A stretch of DNA of 64,000 nucleotides from Setophaga petechia (Eukaryota; Chordata; Aves; Passeriformes; Parulidae): contig JANCRA010000028.1 in assembly GCA_024362935.1 (NCBI GenBank), forward strand, positions 7,002,476 through 7,066,475. Reading direction: 5' to 3'. Under the pieces are notes generated by a model that worked only from the letters and a program-made list of their open reading frames with translations, searched no databases and was not told the DNA's origin. Numbering within the stretch: position 1 is the first letter of the stretch; the number at the start of each line of letters is the position of its first letter. The position numbers were made by a program, and so were the translations under genes. Shown one piece after another: positions 22,817 through 34,170 of the stretch.

Positions 22817-24323
22817 TTTTCAGGTGCAAACCAAAAATTCTTTGAAAACTAAACCAACATTTTACTCCATGCAAATGTTTTTTTCTTTTACTTTCCATAG
22901 ACTGTTCAGGAAAACTGAATACAGCAGCCTTGAAATGAAGTGCTGCATTTTTCTTAGGAATTGGGGCAATGAAAAAGTTTGGCATTTTTGAAACAAAAAG
23001 AAAAGAACTTTCATGCATTTGGGAGAGAAAAAGTATCCTCAAAACTCTGCCTTTTTTCCCAAAATGTGGGATAGAAATCGAGGGAAAACTCCTTGGAGTC
23101 AGAAGGGAAGGAAAAAAAAGGATGTTTGGCACAGAGAGCTGGGCTGTGGGACGGTCTGGAAGGCTGGAGGAGGGAAATTCTCCTTTCTATCCCACAGAAC
23201 AGCTGAGATTTTTATAGAATTTTTAAAATTTGCTCTCCATATGGCTGTAAGTGTGATATTGTTAGAGTTTTTGTAGAAATGCAAGACAGCCAGCCCGGGG
23301 GAGCCTGGGGGAGAGAAGCTGTGGCGTGGAGGAGAGGGAAGGGACTGAAATCCCTCCTCAGCTTCTTTCCTGCCTGTCTGGGAACAGCAAATGTCCCCAT
23401 TCCAGGATTGCTGACTGTGCTGGAGCCTCCTCTTCCCTGCAGAGCAAATGGAAGAGGCAAATTAAGCTGGGAGGGATTGAATCTGGGAAATAACAGCTCA
23501 GAGCCCATCCTTTGTGCTGGGCACTGCTGGTTTCTGGGCAGGGAGGGGTCCTGCCACCCTTTTCCCAAGGGATTTCTTCCATGGAAGCCAGGAGGGAAAG
23601 CTCCTCCAGAACTTTACACTATTTTTCTTTTTTGAAAACAGATCAAATCACATCAAATTGGATCCCTGAAATACCCTTGGTGGAACCCCAAGAATTAGAA
23701 TTCCTGGGTTCTGTGAAATTGGATTTTTTGTGTTAATTTTAAATACGTGGGAAGGAATCAGTCTAAAAATTGTTTCTTCCTCTCGCCCTGTGTATAAGAA
23801 TCAAAACTTTTGGTACAATTACACTTTCTAAATCCAGTAATGCAGCTGCCATCAGGAATGTTTTTAGTTTGTAAAGATCAAGCCTGAGCCTTTTAGTGGC
23901 TGGAGGTTTTAACTAAAAGATTTTTTTTAGGATAGGTATGTATTTGGTAATTTTGATAATAATCGTATTAATCAGGATACCTTTCAATGTGTGCAGAGAT
24001 TAATTAATAAAGCCATTAATTAGAAAGGCCATTTAGTCAAAAGGAAAGAGGGAGATGTTGGAATGTTGGGGAACACAAGACAGATGATGGACTTTGGACC
24101 TGGTACACATAAGAGATTTAATAACAGTATGCCTTGGGAAAAGCAAAGGGAAGTTTGAAAATTAGACCTGGATTGCAAGAAGATGAAATCCAATGGGTTT
24201 CCCAGAAAAAGGAAATCCATTAAACTCTGCAAGCAAGGGATGTTGTTATATGCATAAGTTTGTGTATGTGATTTTAACCTAATCTTTGTAGTACACATTA
24301 CCAGTCTCCCTGAAATAGTACAT
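22817..24323. other. Unique non-coding sequence
   Basis: No gene recognised. 22820-23140 is A-rich, 23280-23560 GC-richer, 23740-24320 AT-rich. An imperfect inverted pair 'cttttagtgg...aactaaaag' lies at about 23890-23919. Confidence 0.5.
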
Positions 24324-24695
24324 TGTCACAGAGGTGTTTTATGAAAAATCCTTTTGCTAGGATTTTTTCTCCTGAGAAGCTGAGAGGCCTCAGAGGAAAA
24401 GAAAAACAATAATTATCTGCTGCTGAGGAATGCAACAGGTGCATCTTTAATTGGTCTCATGTGGTTGTTTTTAATTAATGGCCAATCACAGTCTGGCTGT
24501 CTTGGATTCTCTGGTCAGTCACAAGATTTTGTTATCATTCCACTTCTTTCCTTTCAAGCCTTCTGATGAAATCCTTTCTTCCTTTATCATAGTTTTAATA
24601 TAATATATATCATAAAATAATAAATCAGCCTTCTGAAACATGGAGTCCAGATTCTCATATCTTCCCTTGTCCTGGAACCCCTGCAAACCTCCACA
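24324..24695 (+). mobile_element. Solo LTR, family A, copy 3
   Basis: 372 bp, from TGTCACAG to CTCCACA. Flanks gtacat (24318-24323) and gtacag (24696-24701) agree at five of six bases, an aged 6 bp duplication. It shares the 'atgaaaaatcc' start, the 'aattggtctcatgtggttg' block and the 'aaaataataaatcagcc' poly(A) region with the other copies. No internal sequence adjoins. Confidence 0.85.
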
Positions 24696-24701
24696 GTACA
24701 G

Positions 24702-25041
24702 CAGTGTTTGTATCCCACAAAAAAATTGGGATTCTGATCACCGAGTCAGTCTCCCTGTATCCCTCCATCACCGACAGGAGGCAGCCCCTGCTCTGCTGGG
24801 ATTGCTCACTCAGAGCACACAAATCTCCTTGTTAGGAATGGATGTGGGCTTTTGGATAAGTCCCTGCCTTTTGCCCAGAGCTCTGTAACTTTATTGAGGT
24901 GGCCAGCACCCCAAAACCCACTCTCATTCACAAGTTCTTTAATAGTGGCTGATTCTGTCTATTACATAATGTTTTATTCATTTAATAGACACAAAGCTAA
25001 CAGATATAAGCCTTAAAATAAACTATATACTTTAGAGTACG
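24702..25041. other. Unique non-coding sequence
   Basis: An unremarkable interval. It becomes AT-rich toward the following 39 bp repeat. Confidence 0.4.
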
Positions 25042-25197
25042 AAGACAAAAAGATAAACTACTAGTAGATATATAAAAATAAAGATAAAAAGAAAAACTAT
25101 TAGTAGATATATAAAAATAAAGACAAAAAGATAAACTATTAGTAGATATATAGGAATAAACACAAAAAGAGAAACTACTAGTAGGTATATACAGCAC
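25042..25197 (+). repeat. 39 bp tandem repeat, four units
   Basis: Units start at 25042, 25081, 25120 and 25159, all 39 bp, with the core 'actagtagatatata'. Because 39 is a multiple of three, the minus strand stays open and yields a 95-residue frame of repeated Ser/Phe/Tyr segments. That frame is a by-product of the repeat. Confidence 0.9.
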
Positions 25198-28100
25198 AGG
25201 GTTAAAGGTACCTATTGCAGATAGTGAAGAAATAATATAACTTAGGATTTCATGGATCTTACCATCTAATTGTTTTTGGGGCACACACTGAGATCCTTTC
25301 CCTCAATCCTCAAGGAAGTAACCACATATTTTTGTCCAAACTCCAGGGAAAAGGTCTGAACAATTTCAGGGTGTGTATGTAGAATGCTTCTGCCTCTCTG
25401 ATAATTGTGTGTCTTTTATAGTTTGTTAAACAGTGTCTCTCAGTCAAGAATATTTATTTTATCTCTTTTATTTTATGACTCCTTTCTGCCCTGGATTATT
25501 TTTTCATATCTGCACCAACCACCTGTGGTGGAGAGGGGAGGACAGTCCTGCCACACTCCTGGGCAGCCAGAGACCTTCAGGCAGTGCTGGAGCTGCTTGG
25601 GAGGGGTGAAAGACAATTCCCTGCCCTGTCCCATCCCGTGTATAATTTACAATACATCATGTTACATTTCTATTACTACACCAGCTCCCAGGCTCGGGGC
25701 TGGCGGGATTCCCAGGGAGGCTTTTGTGAGGAGAATTTCAGCAGGAGGAGTGATTCCTCAGGAGCCTTTGTGGGTTTAACACACACCTCCTGAAATCAGG
25801 TTGAATAAAATGGAGGGTTGTGAGTTAATAATTTCCTTTTCAATGGAATTGATACCAGAAAAAAAGGCTCAGAATAAGTAAGAGAGGAAATGAGAGTCAC
25901 CCCTGCCATCTGCATATAATCCCTTCCAGTATAGACTGCAATTGTGTTTGAATTATAGGGCAATTAGTTTGTCAGGCTGGGAAGGGTTAGACAAGACCCC
26001 AGGAATTTCTTTGGGAGCTTTAGCCCCAAAATGTAGAGAGGTTTTAGTATGGAAAGCGGTGCTGGGCTGTGCTGACGCCATGGATTGATTCCCTACCTGT
26101 AGCAGATGTTCCCAGGCAGATGACAAATTGGTGACACATAAATATTGAGGCTCCTGGAGCACAGTTGTGGAGTGAGAGCTGTGCAGGTGACAAAAATAGT
26201 CCTGCTCAGGAGCAGGAGCTTCCCTGGCCATGGCACGTGCTGTGGCCATGTGCCTGCAGAAACTTCCCCCTGGTTGGGGCCAGGAGGCTGCTCTCAGAGC
26301 AGGACTGAGAAATTCCTTCTGGAGCATTCCCTGAGTGTGCTAGGCTTCACACTGGAGTGTCTGAATTAACAGAATCTGGGAAGTTTTGGTGGGAAGATAT
26401 ATTTATTACCTGGCCTCATTCTGACATGAACGATAACACGAGTGCCAAGGCAGGTTATAAATAGGCAGCATCCCCAGCAAAGTTCAGCAGACCTGGAGCT
26501 TCAGGGAGAAAAATCCAGCACAGAAACAGACCTAAGTCAGGGACTGAGTGTAATTTTATCCTCAAAAAATGCTACTTTGCATTTTCTAACACCTGTGTCT
26601 CAAAGAAGGTAATTTAATTAGTTAATAGGAATTGATAAGTTTCTTCTTAAAGGTTTTTCTTCCTGGCACTGCCTGGGATTGAATCCTGCTTGGGCTGGAG
26701 CGTGCAGGTTGGAATGGATCATTCAGGGGTCTCCATAATCCTTGCACTGCTGGATTTGTGGGGTTTCCTTTTGCCAGTTCCCCTGCCCTGTCTCAGCTGG
26801 TTGTGGAGCAGAGCTTGTCCCTTGTCCCAGCTCCTCACCCACTGCAAGCTCCCTCCAGCCTGGTTATTTCTAAGGCACAAACCATATTTCCTTCTGGGGT
26901 TCCTGTTCTTTGCTCGTTGTTTTATTCACCTCAGTCCTAAGAACCAAGATTTCAAACAGCTCTGAGTGCTCAGCAGGACCATGGAAAGCTCATTCCCCAC
27001 AGCCTGAACAAAGCTTTTCTGAGGCTTCCCATGAGCCAACATAAAAACCTAATTCTCCCTCTCTCCCCTGCTGCCCTTGGGAAGAGACCTCCCCAAAACA
27101 AAGCAGGAATAGTGTGTTCTCTGCTCCTAGGCAGTAATCAGCCTGGAAAGGGGAGGGGAAGTTCAACATCCAGCCAGGAATCTCAAGGAAAGCCTTCCCT
27201 GTGTGCTGGCAGGCTCCCAGATCTGTCTCTGCCTGCTCCAAGACGTGGACATGAGGGATCTCTAGTAAGAATCTTGTTGCTGGCACTGCTCCCTGTTTAT
27301 TTTCTGCTCCAGGATTCACAAGGTGCTGGGCTCTGCACAACATGAAGAGCTTTAGAGATAAGGGTAGGAGTGAGAGGAGAGAGAAATTCTGCTGCAGCCT
27401 TGAAACCTCCGTTGGTGATGCTGAAATATCTCTGTATTTCTCTGTGCCTTCATTGGTGTTTCTCAGAAGGATGTTTCCAACCTTGACTCCCGGGGAGGGA
27501 CATGCAGGCTCTGAGAAAATCCAATTTCATGTGAGACACAGAAATATTTGGTAGATAAAGTGCTGTGCTTGTTGCTGCCTTTCCCCTCTGTGCCTGGAAT
27601 TGGAGCAGCTCCCTCTCTGCTGTGAGCCAGGCTGAGCTCCTGTGTGGATGGATCCTGAAGTTCATCTGAGGTACTGCCTTCCCAAATTTTCCTGGCCTGC
27701 AGGAGGTGGATCTAGGGAATGCCTGCACTATAAATACAGGGCTGTGAGCACCAGCAGGAAGCTTGGAACATCTGCATGGATTTGTGGCATCCCCGAATCC
27801 CTGGATGGGTTTTCATGGTGTTGCAGGGTGCAGCTCATCCTCTAGCACAGGAAACTCTGTTTAGTTTGACTAAACTTTATTGTTCTCCTAAATCTACCCC
27901 TTCTTGCTGCCCTGGCACTGAGCAGACTCTGCTTTTCCTACCTGGCTCCCAAACTCTCATCCAATTTGGAGGCAGGTAAGAAGATAACTCTCTTCTCCAC
28001 AACCTGTTGCTTTTCTTGTTATTCAGTGCCAGATTGTGAATGAAAAAAATCCTTCTGCATTTGAGGCCGTGCTTGTAGCTGGTAATTAACACTCAGCACA

Positions 28101-28915
28101 CTCTGCCAATGCATCTCAGAGCTGCTTTACAGAAACCTAGAGGTGGAACAGAAGCCACCCAGAAAAACAACGTCTGCCAATCGAGTTAAACCTTATTTAA
28201 ATCTCCAGCCAAATGTCTGCAGGATAAATCTGGGGAGGATGCTGGCTCCTGCACTGAGCTGGGGAGATGTTTTCCGACTATGGGGCCCCAGAGATAAGAA
28301 CTAAGTGCTAATGGGACTAATGCAGATCCATCTGCCCCTCTTGTGTGCCGTGCTCCAGCTGGGAGCGGGTGCTTTATGGGGAGTTAGCTCCTCCAGAGTG
28401 CCGTGGAAGTGCTGACAGAGCTGGGCTTTGAGCACTGCTAATGGAAATGTCTGCTTGGAACCGAGAGCTGGGGCTCCACACAGCCTGCACAAAGGCAGAG
28501 TGAGCCCTGTGCTCACAAATTCACTTTGCAGGAGTGATGTGTACATGAAATACACCTGCCATCCCCGTGGCCTGGCTCCAGCACTAAGGATTTTCTCACC
28601 CACGTGCCTTTCCCTCCTCTTTGTCACCCTCTCTGAACAAGGCTTTAACACGAGGGCTGACACTCCTGTCCAAGTGCCTGCCCAGCAGACAGACCCAGCC
28701 CAGGCTGTCAGAGCTGAGCTTGGGGTGAGTTTGCACTGCCCTGAGCCCCCCACACCCCCTGGCACATCTGGAGCTGTTGAATGGAATTGATGTGATGGAG
28801 AGCAGCCTTGTCCCCAGTGGCCAGACTGCCCTGTGCTCCTCTGCTGTGACACCACTTCCACCAAGGATGTCATCTCCAAATGTGTGGCATTTCCTGCCTG
28901 CTGTAAGCTCAGTGC
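25198..28915. other. Unique non-coding sequence
   Basis: 3.7 kb without a recognised gene or repeat. Short frames on both strands overlap throughout and none shows a domain. The 208-residue minus frame at 28301-28927 runs into the neighbouring LTR and overlaps a 120-residue plus frame, which argues against coding. 'caatgcatctcagagctgct' near 28109 could be a relic of an ancient SINE/L3 element. Confidence 0.5.
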
Positions 28916-29299
28916 TGTCACAGACATCTTTTATGAAAAATCCTTTCCTTAAATTTTTTTCTCCTGAGAAGCTGAGAAGCCCCAAAAACAAAATGTAAAC
29001 AATAGTTATCTGCTACTGTAAAAGCAACAAGTAAGTCTGTAATTAGTCTCATAAAGTTGTTTCTAATTAATAACCAATCACAGTCAGCTGTCTCAGACTC
29101 TCTGTCTGAAACAAAAGCCTTTGTTATCATTCTTTCTTTTTCTATTCTTAGCTAGCCTTCTGATAAAATCCTTTCTTCTATTATTTTAGTATAGGTTTAA
29201 TATAATATATACCATAAAATAACAAATCAAGCCTTCTGAATCATGGAGTCAGATCCTCATCTCTTCCCTCATCCTCAAACCCTTGTGAACATGGTCACA
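28916..29299 (+). mobile_element. Solo LTR, family A, copy 4, G-to-A hypermutated
   Basis: 384 bp, TGTCACAG to GGTCACA, with perfect cagtgc duplications at 28910-28915 and 29300-29305. Compared by eye with the other family A copies, 28951-29073 carries roughly twenty G-to-A differences on the LTR sense strand and very few of any other kind; the 3' half is close to the other copies. The poly(A) signal is altered (AATAAC in place of AATAAA near 29220). A perfect target duplication beside such dense change suggests the mutations were made at or before integration. Confidence 0.9.
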
Positions 29300-29305
29300 C
29301 AGTGC

Positions 29306-29964
29306 CTGCTATGCATGAACCCCCTCTGGCAGCCACAGTTCTCACAGTTTGTTGTTTCTCCAGGTTCATGGTAACCTCACAAACAGGTTGCCAGTTTATT
29401 TGCCTCCCCTTGTGCTTGTGTGTGACCCTGAGAACCATGAGATGGATGGCCCAACAACCAGCAGGGCCATCCATCAGCTCTGCCCAGCTCCTGAGGCAGG
29501 AGCAGGCACAGCCTCGCGTGGCCTGGCTGCAAAGTGGGAAGAGATTCAGGTCCACAGTTTTGTAGCTGAGCTGATATTGCACCTGCAATAAGAGCCTGCA
29601 AAGTGAGGCCTCCTGGGGCACAGCTTTTCCTTTTGCCCCTCTGTAGCTCCTGGGTTCCTTGGGCCACAGCATAAGACAGAGATGTGTGTACGTGCATCCA
29701 CAGACACTCACAATTATACAGACACTCATAGCAAGAGACAATTTGCTGCTTCAAAGAGTCCAAGGGCCAGAATTGCAGAGGCATTTGGATGCCTGAGGCT
29801 GCACTGAAATGGGACAAGACCCAAGTGAGTTGGGCACATAATTGCTTAGAACAATTTTAAATACTTCTGGGCACACACATGCATCCTCAGGGGTGCAAAT
29901 AGCCTTACAAAACCTGGTCCTTGAGCAGGAACAGCAGGAGAGTCATAGGAGGGACCACAGTGCT
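29306..29964. other. Unique non-coding sequence
   Basis: No gene recognised. The 146- and 148-residue minus frames (29295-29817) overlap each other in different frames and two plus frames. None has a domain. Confidence 0.5.
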
Positions 29965-30050
29965 CATTTGCCATGTGGGAGCTGTGGCAAAGGGACTACC
30001 TGTGACTTGCCTGAGGTTATGTGAGAAGGCAGGGGTAGAATATCCCTTTT
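29965..30050 (+). repeat. MIR-like ancient SINE fragment
   Basis: 'ggagctgtggcaaagggact' then 'ctgtgacttgcctgaggtta' then 'gcaggggtagaat' follows the MIR core order (gaaactgaggcaaagggactaag, tgacttgcccaaggtcac, gcagaggcagaat). It is a second candidate of the same type and strand as 4749-4850. Confidence 0.5.
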
Positions 30051-30705
30051 TTTCAGTTTGCTGCTCTCCAGCACCAGCTGTCCTCTCTCCTGTTAGCTGA
30101 ACAAGGAAATTCCCTCCTGCAGCCCTCAGCTCTCCCTTTCCTGTGCATTTCACCTGGGTCTGCCTGTACCCACCAAACACAAGCCTCAAACCAACCCAAA
30201 GAATTTTTTCAGGACGCCCCCAGCTCCCAGGAGGAGCAGCCACAATTGCAGCCTGCGAGTTTGGCCTCCTCCACCCCTCCCTCCATCTCCTCTCGGTGTT
30301 TGCTGCTATTTCCTTTTGATTTGGAGCTTTGCTGAGCACAGGGTGTGCAGCAGGCTGTGATTACCCTGTGTGGAGCCTTTCCCACTGACAGCATGATGAG
30401 CAGAGGCAGAGCTGGTGCATCCACAATTGAAGCCAAGCAGGAGGCCAGCCCAACACCTCACTTGCCAATTAAGTGAGTCGATATTGTGCACAGGGATGAT
30501 GTTTGTTGTTTGCCTGTGTTGCTAAAACACTTCCAGGCTGTTCAGAGCAATACAGCAACATCATCACCTCCCTGCTGGAGGGATGAGCTCTGCAGCCAAA
30601 CCCACTCTGAGAGGAACAGCCGTGGATGGAAAAGGGAACTGGGCACGTCCAGGACCTCTGTGTCCATCAGGGGTTTGTGTGAAAGCTGTTCAGGGTGAGG
30701 TTGCT
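30051..30705. other. Unique non-coding sequence
   Basis: Nothing recognised. Conflicting short frames only. Confidence 0.5.
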
Positions 30706-30769
30706 GCCCTGCTCTTTGGTCAGCTCTTTCAGGGAATAGTTCCTCTCCCTGTTAATATTTGAGTTTCAG
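30706..30769 (+). repeat. 64 bp duplicated segment, copy 1
   Basis: Matches 35435-35498 at 62 of 64 positions by eye (differences at the 'ctctttc'/'ctcttgc' and 'ctctccctg'/'ctctctctg' sites). The match stops abruptly on both sides and the flanks are unrelated. Origin unknown. Confidence 0.9.
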
Positions 30770-30992
30770 TTTTGTGATGAGTGTGTGGATGCAAAGGACT
30801 GAGAAGGAAATCGCATCTATGGAGATAAAAAGGTGTTCAAGAAGATGGAAGGCAGTGGAATGGCACTGTAAAGGAGCCATGGGCAAACCTGGTTCCCAGC
30901 AATCCCCCTGGTTCTGTACACCCTAGGGAGCTGGGTTTCCTCACTGAGGATGGTGTCTGCAGCCTCCACTGACAGCCCAAGCAGAGGGAATC
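30770..30992. other. Unique non-coding spacer
   Basis: About 220 bp before the next LTR. Nothing recognised. Confidence 0.4.
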
Positions 30993-31377
30993 TGTGACCA
31001 TGTTCACAGGGGTCCGAGGATGAGGGAAGAGGTGAGGATCTGACTCCATGTTTCAAAAGCCCTGAATTTATTATTTTATAATATATATTATATTAAAACT
31101 ATACTAAAAGAATAGAAGAAAGGATTTCATCAGAAGGTTAGCTAAGAATAGAATAGGAAAGAAATGACAACAAAGGTTTGTGTCTCAGACTCTCTGTCCG
31201 AGCCTGCACTTTGATTGCCTATTAATTAGAAACAACCAACATGAGACCAATCCCAGATTCACCTGTTGCATTCCACAGCAGCAGATAATCAATGTTTACA
31301 TTTTCTTCCTGAGGCCTCTCAGCTTTTCAGGAGGAAAAATCCTAGGAAAGGATTTTTCATAAAAGATGTCTGTGACA
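30993..31377 (-). mobile_element. Solo LTR, family A, copy 5, minus orientation
   Basis: 385 bp with perfect ggaatc duplications at 30987-30992 and 31378-31383. Read on the minus strand it has the family start TGTCACAGACATC, an AATAAA signal (complement of 31068-31073) and the family 3' end. A segment of about 20-26 bp near 31182-31207 is in the opposite orientation to the rest of the element. No internal retroviral sequence remains. Confidence 0.9.
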
Positions 31378-31383
31378 GGAATC

Positions 31384-31989
31384 CAGCAGAGGGAAACTCC
31401 AAGGGGTGCAGGATTCTCCCACCTGCCCCAAGAGCAAACCTGGGCACTGCTGCACACCTGGGAGCCACTGGGATTTCTGAGGGGCTGGGAGCAAACAGCA
31501 GCTCCTGCCACTGGTTTTACACTTCCTGAGGGGCCAGGTGGGATTGGGACACCCCATCCCAGCTCTCAGGTGGGATCCCTTAGGTGGGAATCCCCCGTTT
31601 GCAGGGGAAGCAAAGGGGAATTCTTTGTTCTAGGCCAGGCTCCCCCTGCTGCTGCAGAGCTCTGGGACTGCCCCAGGCAAACTGATGTTGGTTCTCTCCT
31701 GACAAGTTTCTGCCTCGGGTTTATTTCTCTTCCCAAAGTACACAGACAATGCTTTGCTGCCTCTCTGCAGTGACAGGAGGATGTAGATCCATGAGGCAGC
31801 TCCATTCCCAAGCAAAGGCAGCTGCAGGGAGATTTTGGGGTGCTCCAGCCATATGGGGACAGTGGGGTGATGGCAGCACAAGAGAGGAGAAGGGGCCACA
31901 CACCATTTGACCTCAGATTTGCACCTTTCATCCACTGTTATCAGTGCTAGATAACATCAGTGTCCACAGAGAACCAGAAGGGGCCTCTT
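31384..31989. other. Unique non-coding sequence
   Basis: GC-richer sequence with a 135-residue plus frame and overlapping minus frames over 31366-31935. None shows a domain or conserved splice context. Confidence 0.5.
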
Positions 31990-32480
31990 ACAATGGTGAT
32001 GCCAATTTTGGGTTTTGGTTTTTTCTATGTTCTCTGCATTCTTCACACATACATTTGTAACTCTGTATAACTCATATTGTATAAATGGCTAATTTCCCCA
32101 ATAATTTTCCAGGGCCTTTCCCTGGGAAAAAAGACAAAACAAGTTCCAGAGTTTGGAGGCTACAAGGCCCCAGTGCTGTCTTGGTTCTCCCAGGAAACCA
32201 AAGCCAAGAACAACTCTTCAAGATAAATTTCATGGACAAAGTACAGCTAGTGAGAGGGAGGAACTCCAGAAAAAAGGCTTGACCTGAAGAGAAATTGCAT
32301 CACCACCATATTGTCCTCTAATTAGTGTTTGTTATCAATTATGCTAATTTCCTAAACCCAGTACAAATATACTCACCCCTGGGGCATGAGCTTTTGAAGA
32401 CATCATTCCAAACTGCCCCTGAAATCCTTCAAATAAAAATCTACTTTTATATTACCTCCTTACTAAAATTATCTTAAATT
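31990..32480 (+). mobile_element. Possible degraded LTR
   Basis: AT-rich sequence with 'tgtataactcatattg', a mid-element G/C-rich part, and a 3' region with AATAAA near 32430 followed by 'tctacttttatattacc'. The order suggests an LTR. Boundaries and target duplications were not found. Confidence 0.3.
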
Positions 32481-33579
32481 TCATTTCCAAGTTGAGAAAA
32501 CAGCAACAATGGTCAAGAATAAGAAAAATCCCTTTAAGCTGAATTCCTCACCAGCTCCCAGGCCTGTGTTTGCTGGTTGGTCTCTCACCAACCTTCCCCA
32601 TGTGCCATGTTCATTGAAAGTACCTGGGTAACCACAGGTATGGGCCCCCCTCACCCTTTTCTCCCTCTTCTCTGGGCTTCACCAGGAAGTATTTATTAAG
32701 TGTCAAAGTGATAAATGAAAAGTCATATTTTATTGTGAATTATTCCAGCCCTGCAGTGGAGCCCAGATCTATCGCCTCAGAGAGTTATTAACTGCTTACC
32801 ACAGAGAGCTATAAAACCCTCATCATTTTCTCCAGTCTCTGCTCTGTCAGGGTGAAGGAAAGAGAGCCAGATTATCACACAAAATGCCTCCAAAACTCCA
32901 GACCAGGCCAGAATGGCTGGAATGATTTCATCAGAGCAGGACAGGTCTCTTGTGAAACACCTTGGCTGGGTTTGGTTCTCCTCAGTGTGTTCTTCTCATT
33001 TTCAGGTTGCACCACTCAAGTGCCTTGTGAGAGAGCCCTTGGCAACCTCACTCTGGCAGTCGTGGCTCAATTTCTTCCCCTGCTGGCTTCTTCTCTCAAG
33101 CACAAAAAGCAAAAAGCAACTCCAAGGTGCAGTCTGTGCTCTTTTGAATTTCTCTCATTGTGTTTCTCCAAAGACGGCGCAAAGATTCCCAAATAGGAAG
33201 TGGTATTCTCGTCCCCTTGTTGCTGCACTCAAGATTGACTGTGTCACCTTTGTCAGCTCCTTGCCCAGGCTGCAGAGCCAATTTCTGGTGCAGTTTCCAC
33301 TGCCTGGAGTGCCTGAATGGGAGCTGAATTCCTGTTGACACCAATTGAATTTGGAATGTGCTCTTCACTTCTTTGACTTGATGAGAAATGATCCTGACTC
33401 CTCGTGTCCTGCAGTCATCTCACAACAAAGACCCCGCTGGTTTTTTCCATGGGTTGCAGAAAGGCCAAGGATTTCCTGCACCCAAAGGCTGCCAAGGCCT
33501 GTCACTGCAGCCTGCTGACACAGAGCTGGCCACTTGGACGGTGCAGAGCAGCAGGAACATCTCCTGACTGGGTTTGTGC
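32481..33579. other. Unique non-coding sequence
   Basis: 32680-32830 is AT-rich and non-repetitive ('gaagtatttattaagtgtca'), plausible as a conserved element. The 141- and 114-residue plus frames at 32852-33338 overlap in different frames and have no domain. Confidence 0.45.
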
Positions 33580-34170
33580 ATTGTCTTCTTTCTCACAGGT
33601 GTTTTTTTGGGCTCCTCTGCTTTGGATTTTAATCCTGCTCCATGGAAATACCTTCTTTTCATAGTGCTGATAGTCCAGAACAGGTTGGCTTTAGAATCTA
33701 CCAGGACATAAAAGGTTTTGGTTGATCCAGAAGTCCCCTGAATCTCCCCCAAAGCTGTTTGCTGCCACAGGGTTGTTGAGAGGTAGAACAAACCTCTCTT
33801 AGGATGATAAATGCAACAAAAACTGGATCATCTTTCATCTCTTCACATAGATGAGACTTTTCTCTGGAACATGTTCATTTCTGCTTGAATTTGTGACCTG
33901 GGAAGGGAATAAAAGTGCATGCACTGAGTGTTCTTTGGAGTTGGACAGATTTGCTAGGGAAAGGGAAGGATTCTCCTGTGGGAGTCATCGACATCCAATG
34001 GATCCAATCCATCATCCTGTAAGATCTATTGTCTTCCAAGGTCTGGTAGGTGCAATGACAGGCTAAATTCATGTTTGGAGTTTGACTTCTTAGCTGGAGG
34101 TACAACATCTGAAGCAAGATCAGCCTCTAGATCACCCTCAAGTTCAGCAGGCCCTTGATGTGCTCCAGAG
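33580..34170 (-). other. Coding-like patches on the minus strand, possible decayed pseudogene
   Basis: Read on the minus strand, three stretches have charged, non-repetitive translations unlike the surroundings, but they lie in different frames split by stops: 34069-34170 (contains ASDVVPPAKKSNSKHEFS), 33791-33850 (contains EMKDDPVFVAFIILREV) and 33585-33760 (Lys-rich end, contains KSKAEEPKKTPVRKK). This could be a frameshifted processed pseudogene or retroelement relic. I cannot name a parent, and chance is possible. Confidence 0.2.

Noticed and set aside
22425..23132. 235-residue minus frame, Glu-Gly-Lys-Arg rich, the longest frame in the window
   Set aside because: It translates the perfect pentanucleotide array; 15 bp is five codons, so no stop can arise within it.
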